Below are positions 61,738 to 64,000 of a stretch of 64,000 nucleotides of DNA, in pieces (the first letter of the stretch is position 1; each line of letters starts with the position of its first letter). Below the pieces are notes generated by a model. That model was not told where the DNA came from and did not search any database. It saw only the letters and a list, made by a program, of their open reading frames with translations. The stretch spans positions 62,001 to 126,000 of the forward strand of contig NZ_SJPO01000014.1 of NCBI RefSeq assembly GCF_007859935.1. The letters are read 5' to 3'. Position numbers and translations under genes: made by a program. Source of the stretch: Posidoniimonas polymericola. Lineage in GTDB: Bacteria > Planctomycetota > Planctomycetia > Pirellulales > Lacipirellulaceae.

Positions 61738-63039
61738 CTAAGAGCGGCCGCCCCCTGCGAGGATCCGCTTGCGAAGGGCCCGTCGCTTGGTAATCGGCAC
61801 GCCGCCCATCACAAAGGCGTACCGCCGATCAGGAGCGAGCAGCACGGCGAGCCGGGCGTTGACCTCACCAAGCGTCATCGCCAACAGCCCCGCGATGTAG
61901 TCCTGCGCGATCGGCAACCTGGTCAGCTCGGGTCGCAGGTGCTCGTAGGCGAGCCAATTGGCCGCGTACCCAGGCCACTCAAAGCACCGCTCTACCTGGC
62001 GTATCAGACGACGTTTGATCCGTTCGAGGGAATCTTCTGTTGGACCACTCCGCAGCGCATCCGCCTGCGAGAGAACAACCTCGACCGCCCGCAGCACGTC
62101 GCGAGCGGGGACAATAGCCACGCTCCGCACCCCGGAGTCCTCGTTCGAGTCCCACGGTGCCGCGTCGACGTGGTAGGCCATAGCGGCCTCGGTCCGCAGG
62201 GCGCCAAACAGCCCACTCTTTGGCCCGCCACTCAGGGCGCAAGCCGCGATGTCAGCGGCGAGCCGGTCGGCGATCGCCAACTCCGGCGCGATCCACCACA
62301 CATCGATCCTCGCGTACGCCCCGCCCTGCACCATAACGCGGCCCACCGGCGCTGTTGGCAACTCGGTGCGCCCCGCTAGCAGCGGCGTCGCGTCCTCCAG
62401 CGGTCGGGACGCCAGCGTGGAGGCGAACCGCTCGATCAGTTCACCGCGCGGCTGGGGTCCTGCCAACGCCAACGACGCTCGCTGCGGAGCGAAGTGCTCG
62501 CGGCGGTACCGCTCGACCACCGCCGGCGTCAGCCTGCCGAACCTCCGGACTTCGGCCCGGACGTTCGCACGCCAGTTCACCGCGCCGAGCACCCGGAGCT
62601 GCTCCTTGGTCAGCGAACCAAACCCCTCCGCGGCGTCGCCGGCGCCGGCCCGCAGCTCGTGCCCGCAGATTTTCGCCTCGGCCGCTAACGCCGTAGCGTC
62701 GACCGCTTCCGGGCAGACCATTCCAGCCAGGCACGCCAAGGCGGAATCGGTCAGGTCTCGGTGGCAGGAAATCGCGTAGTGGGTCGTTTCGAACCCAACC
62801 TCGCCGTTGACGGCACCCCCTTCGGTCAGGATCTCCTCGACCAGGGCGGCGTTCTGCCCCCCAAAGGCTAGGTGCTCGCACAGGTGGGTCAGCCCCAGCT
62901 CCGCCTTGGACTCCGACCGCCGCCCGACCCCGTAGACTAACGCGGCCGCCAGCGTCGGCGACTCCGGACGTTGCACCGCCGAGACGGTGAGCCCACACGG
63001 CAGGATGCTGGCGGCGATGTGGGGATGGGTTTCGGGCAA
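61738..63039 (-). CDS. M16-family metallopeptidase-like protein
   Basis: 433 residues. The inverted zinc motif HLCEHLAF (HxxEH, ~residue 51) and downstream AEAKICGHEL with Glu about 75 residues later are as in active M16 peptidases. The second half is a non-catalytic homologous domain, so the length fits the single-chain mitochondrial-processing-peptidase-like type. It may degrade or process peptides; no signal peptide is seen. ATG 63039 is the natural start. It is followed on its upstream side by the split hypothetical gene, on the same strand. Confidence 0.88.
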   Translation of the reverse strand: MPETHPHIAASILPCGLTVSAVQRPESPTLAAALVYGVGRRSESKAELGLTHLCEHLAFGGQNAALVEEILTEGGAVNGEVGFETTHYAISCHRDLTDSALACLAGMVCPEAVDATALAAEAKICGHELRAGAGDAAEGFGSLTKEQLRVLGAVNWRANVRAEVRRFGRLTPAVVERYRREHFAPQRASLALAGPQPRGELIERFASTLASRPLEDATPLLAGRTELPTAPVGRVMVQGGAYARIDVWWIAPELAIADRLAADIAACALSGGPKSGLFGALRTEAAMAYHVDAAPWDSNEDSGVRSVAIVPARDVLRAVEVVLSQADALRSGPTEDSLERIKRRLIRQVERCFEWPGYAANWLAYEHLRPELTRLPIAQDYIAGLLAMTLGEVNARLAVLLAPDRRYAFVMGGVPITKRRALRKRILAGGGRS

Positions 63040-63102
63040 GGCGGACCTCGGAGGGGAGGCAGTTGAGTAGTTCGTGGTCTCGGCCGCGGGCGATTCCCCT
63101 GG

Positions 63103-63588
63103 TCACGGCCGACCCCCCGGCGACGGCCGAGCCCTACGGAGCAGGTCGAGGATCTCGCCCTGGATCGCATTGACCTCGTCGCGGAGCACGTCGGCGGCCG
63201 CGCCCGTCAGCCCGCCCCGCAGGAACGCGGCGCCGCGGAGCGCCCGCTTCAATTGCACAACGATCAGGCCGCGCTCGTCCTGGTCGAGTTCGTATGGGGG
63301 AGGAAGCGACAACGCCTGCGCCAGACCGCCGCAAACCTCGGCGGCGTGCCGCAGCAGGTCGGGGGCGACGCCGTCGCCGCTAGGCGGCTCATCCGTCAGG
63401 CGGAGCAGCAATTCCGTGGCCCGTTCGAGCAGCGGGTCGCGCGGCTTGTGTTTCACGCGATCTCCCCGCCACGACCCATCATCAACCGAATCTTCTCCGC
63501 CCGGACTGTCGAACGACGCGTCATCGGTCGATCTTGACCGAACTGAGCTCGGCGGATTGTCAAATGCCGATTCGACCGCGTCCTCCAC
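63103..63588 (-). CDS. Hypothetical protein, probable C-terminal portion of a TAG-interrupted gene
   Basis: 161 residues from GTG 63588. An acidic, Ser/Asp-rich N-terminus is followed by helical sequence (ATELLLRLTDE, LRRARPSPGGRP at the end). The same frame stays open upstream to a TAG at 63744-63742 with coding-like residues (e.g. WDELRRQSEANALRLQRQIE), but with no ATG/GTG/TTG before 63588. It directly continues, in phase, the partial gene that ends at that TAG. So this may be the downstream part of one longer protein cut by a nonsense codon. No family is recognised. Confidence 0.5.
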   Translation of the reverse strand: MEDAVESAFDNPPSSVRSRSTDDASFDSPGGEDSVDDGSWRGDRVKHKPRDPLLERATELLLRLTDEPPSGDGVAPDLLRHAAEVCGGLAQALSLPPPYELDQDERGLIVVQLKRALRGAAFLRGGLTGAAADVLRDEVNAIQGEILDLLRRARPSPGGRP

Positions 63589-63741
63589 CGAGTCGCCCTC
63601 GAGCAGCGACTCCTCGATCTGACGCTGCAGCCGCAGGGCGTTGGCCTCGCTCTGCCGGCGGAGCTCGTCCCAGCGGCTTTCGACGTCTGGCCAATTCGCG
63701 AATTGACCGTCGTCGGGCGACGCGGAATCGCTCTGATCCTC

Positions 63742-64000
63742 CTACCGCCAGGCCCGGTGGACCAGTTCCGCCACGCGTTCAACCCGCTTGGCGACAATCG
63801 CCGGGTCCTCGCGGGCCTCGCTGCTGAGCGGGTGGTCGTCGAGCTTCTGAGCGAAGGCCTCGATCGCCCGGGTGGTGCGGTCCATCAGCTCGGCCAGCCG
63901 CACTGGGTCGCGGTGGTCCCAGTACTCGGCCTCGTCGTTCACCGTGAGGTTGGGGGCAAAGTGCTCTTTGACGCCAGCCAGGATCTCAATGATCGCAACG
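63742..64000 (-). CDS. Hypothetical protein, partial (runs off the right edge)
   Basis: The frame is open to the window end and reads VAIIEILAGVKEHFAPNLTV then MNDEAEYWDHRDPVRLAELM if numbered from the internal GTG at 63942. It then has a helical acidic-basic C-terminus ending ELVHRAWR before TAG. The 5' end lies beyond the window. Helical and soluble; family unknown. The stop codon is followed, in the same frame, by the coding-like sequence of the next gene. Confidence 0.55.
   Translation of the reverse strand, partial: VAIIEILAGVKEHFAPNLTVNDEAEYWDHRDPVRLAELMDRTTRAIEAFAQKLDDHPLSSEAREDPAIVAKRVERVAELVHRAWR

Noticed and set aside
1..64000. tRNA or rRNA genes
   Set aside because: No cloverleaf-compatible segment with a T-loop signature or conserved rRNA block was noticed by eye; a tRNAscan-SE/Infernal run would be decisive.

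Overview
The window is high-GC bacterial DNA that most likely comes from a planctomycete of the Pirellulales/Lacipirellulaceae type. This is inferred from gene content, not from a marker gene. The clues are three secreted proteins with C-terminal PEP-CTERM sorting signals, a type I dockerin fused to a nuclease-like domain, a planctomycete-style cytochrome c/leucine-rich-repeat protein, a sulfatase with HEAT-like repeats, and bacterial formylmethanofuran dehydrogenase-type genes (fhcA, fhcB). Many genes lack a clear Shine-Dalgarno. I saw no rRNA, tRNA, CRISPR array, transposase or prophage.

Layout. 0-9.4 kb: the end of an ABC permease, a duplicated DMT-like membrane protein, a MarR/membrane-fusion/RND efflux operon, pyrF, and a small secreted Spy-like protein with a strong terminator. 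9.4-18.2 kb: a complete cbb3 oxidase operon on the minus strand, in transcription order Rrf2 regulator, ccoNO fusion, ccoQ (57 aa), mono-haem ccoP, ccoG, mini-fixH, SafE-like protein, ccoI. 18.6-22.3 kb: araD, araA and a galactokinase-like GHMP kinase. 22.4-27 kb: a zinc-ribbon protein, tex, yaiI and a caspase-fold protein. 27-31 kb: a repeat-bearing gap, a sugar-porter MFS gene, a GH28 polygalacturonase and a DinB protein. With araA/araD these could serve pectin and arabinose use. 31-37 kb: a secreted nuclease-like protein, a DUF11-type surface protein, bioB, and a second repeat-bearing gap.

37.4-45 kb is the most accessory-looking stretch. It holds a PSP1 protein, small hypothetical proteins, a nested palindrome cluster, a PEP-CTERM protein, GNAT and TPR proteins, a Kef-type antiporter, an AT-richer methyltransferase, an HD/OB-fold nuclease and a MITE-like element abutting an acyltransferase. 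46-53 kb: XerD-like recombinase, sulfatase, XylR-type regulator, a decayed GH97 glycosidase remnant, an SDR with an altered catalytic motif, and a beta-propeller lactonase. 53-64 kb: MscS channel, fhcA, a DinB gene on the opposite strand, fhcB, cytochrome c/LRR protein, PEP-CTERM esterase, FAD oxidoreductase, M16 peptidase, and a gene interrupted by an in-frame TAG that runs off the right edge.

The best leads are: the compact cbb3 operon with its own Rrf2 regulator and a dyad upstream; a sugar cluster with a GHMP kinase where a ribulokinase would be expected; three kinds of uncharacterised intergenic repeat (a two-fold symmetric hairpin cluster, a TTTTGTCCC inverted-repeat family, and a MITE-like element that supplies a stop codon); and gene decay in progress (the GH97 remnant and the TAG-split gene).
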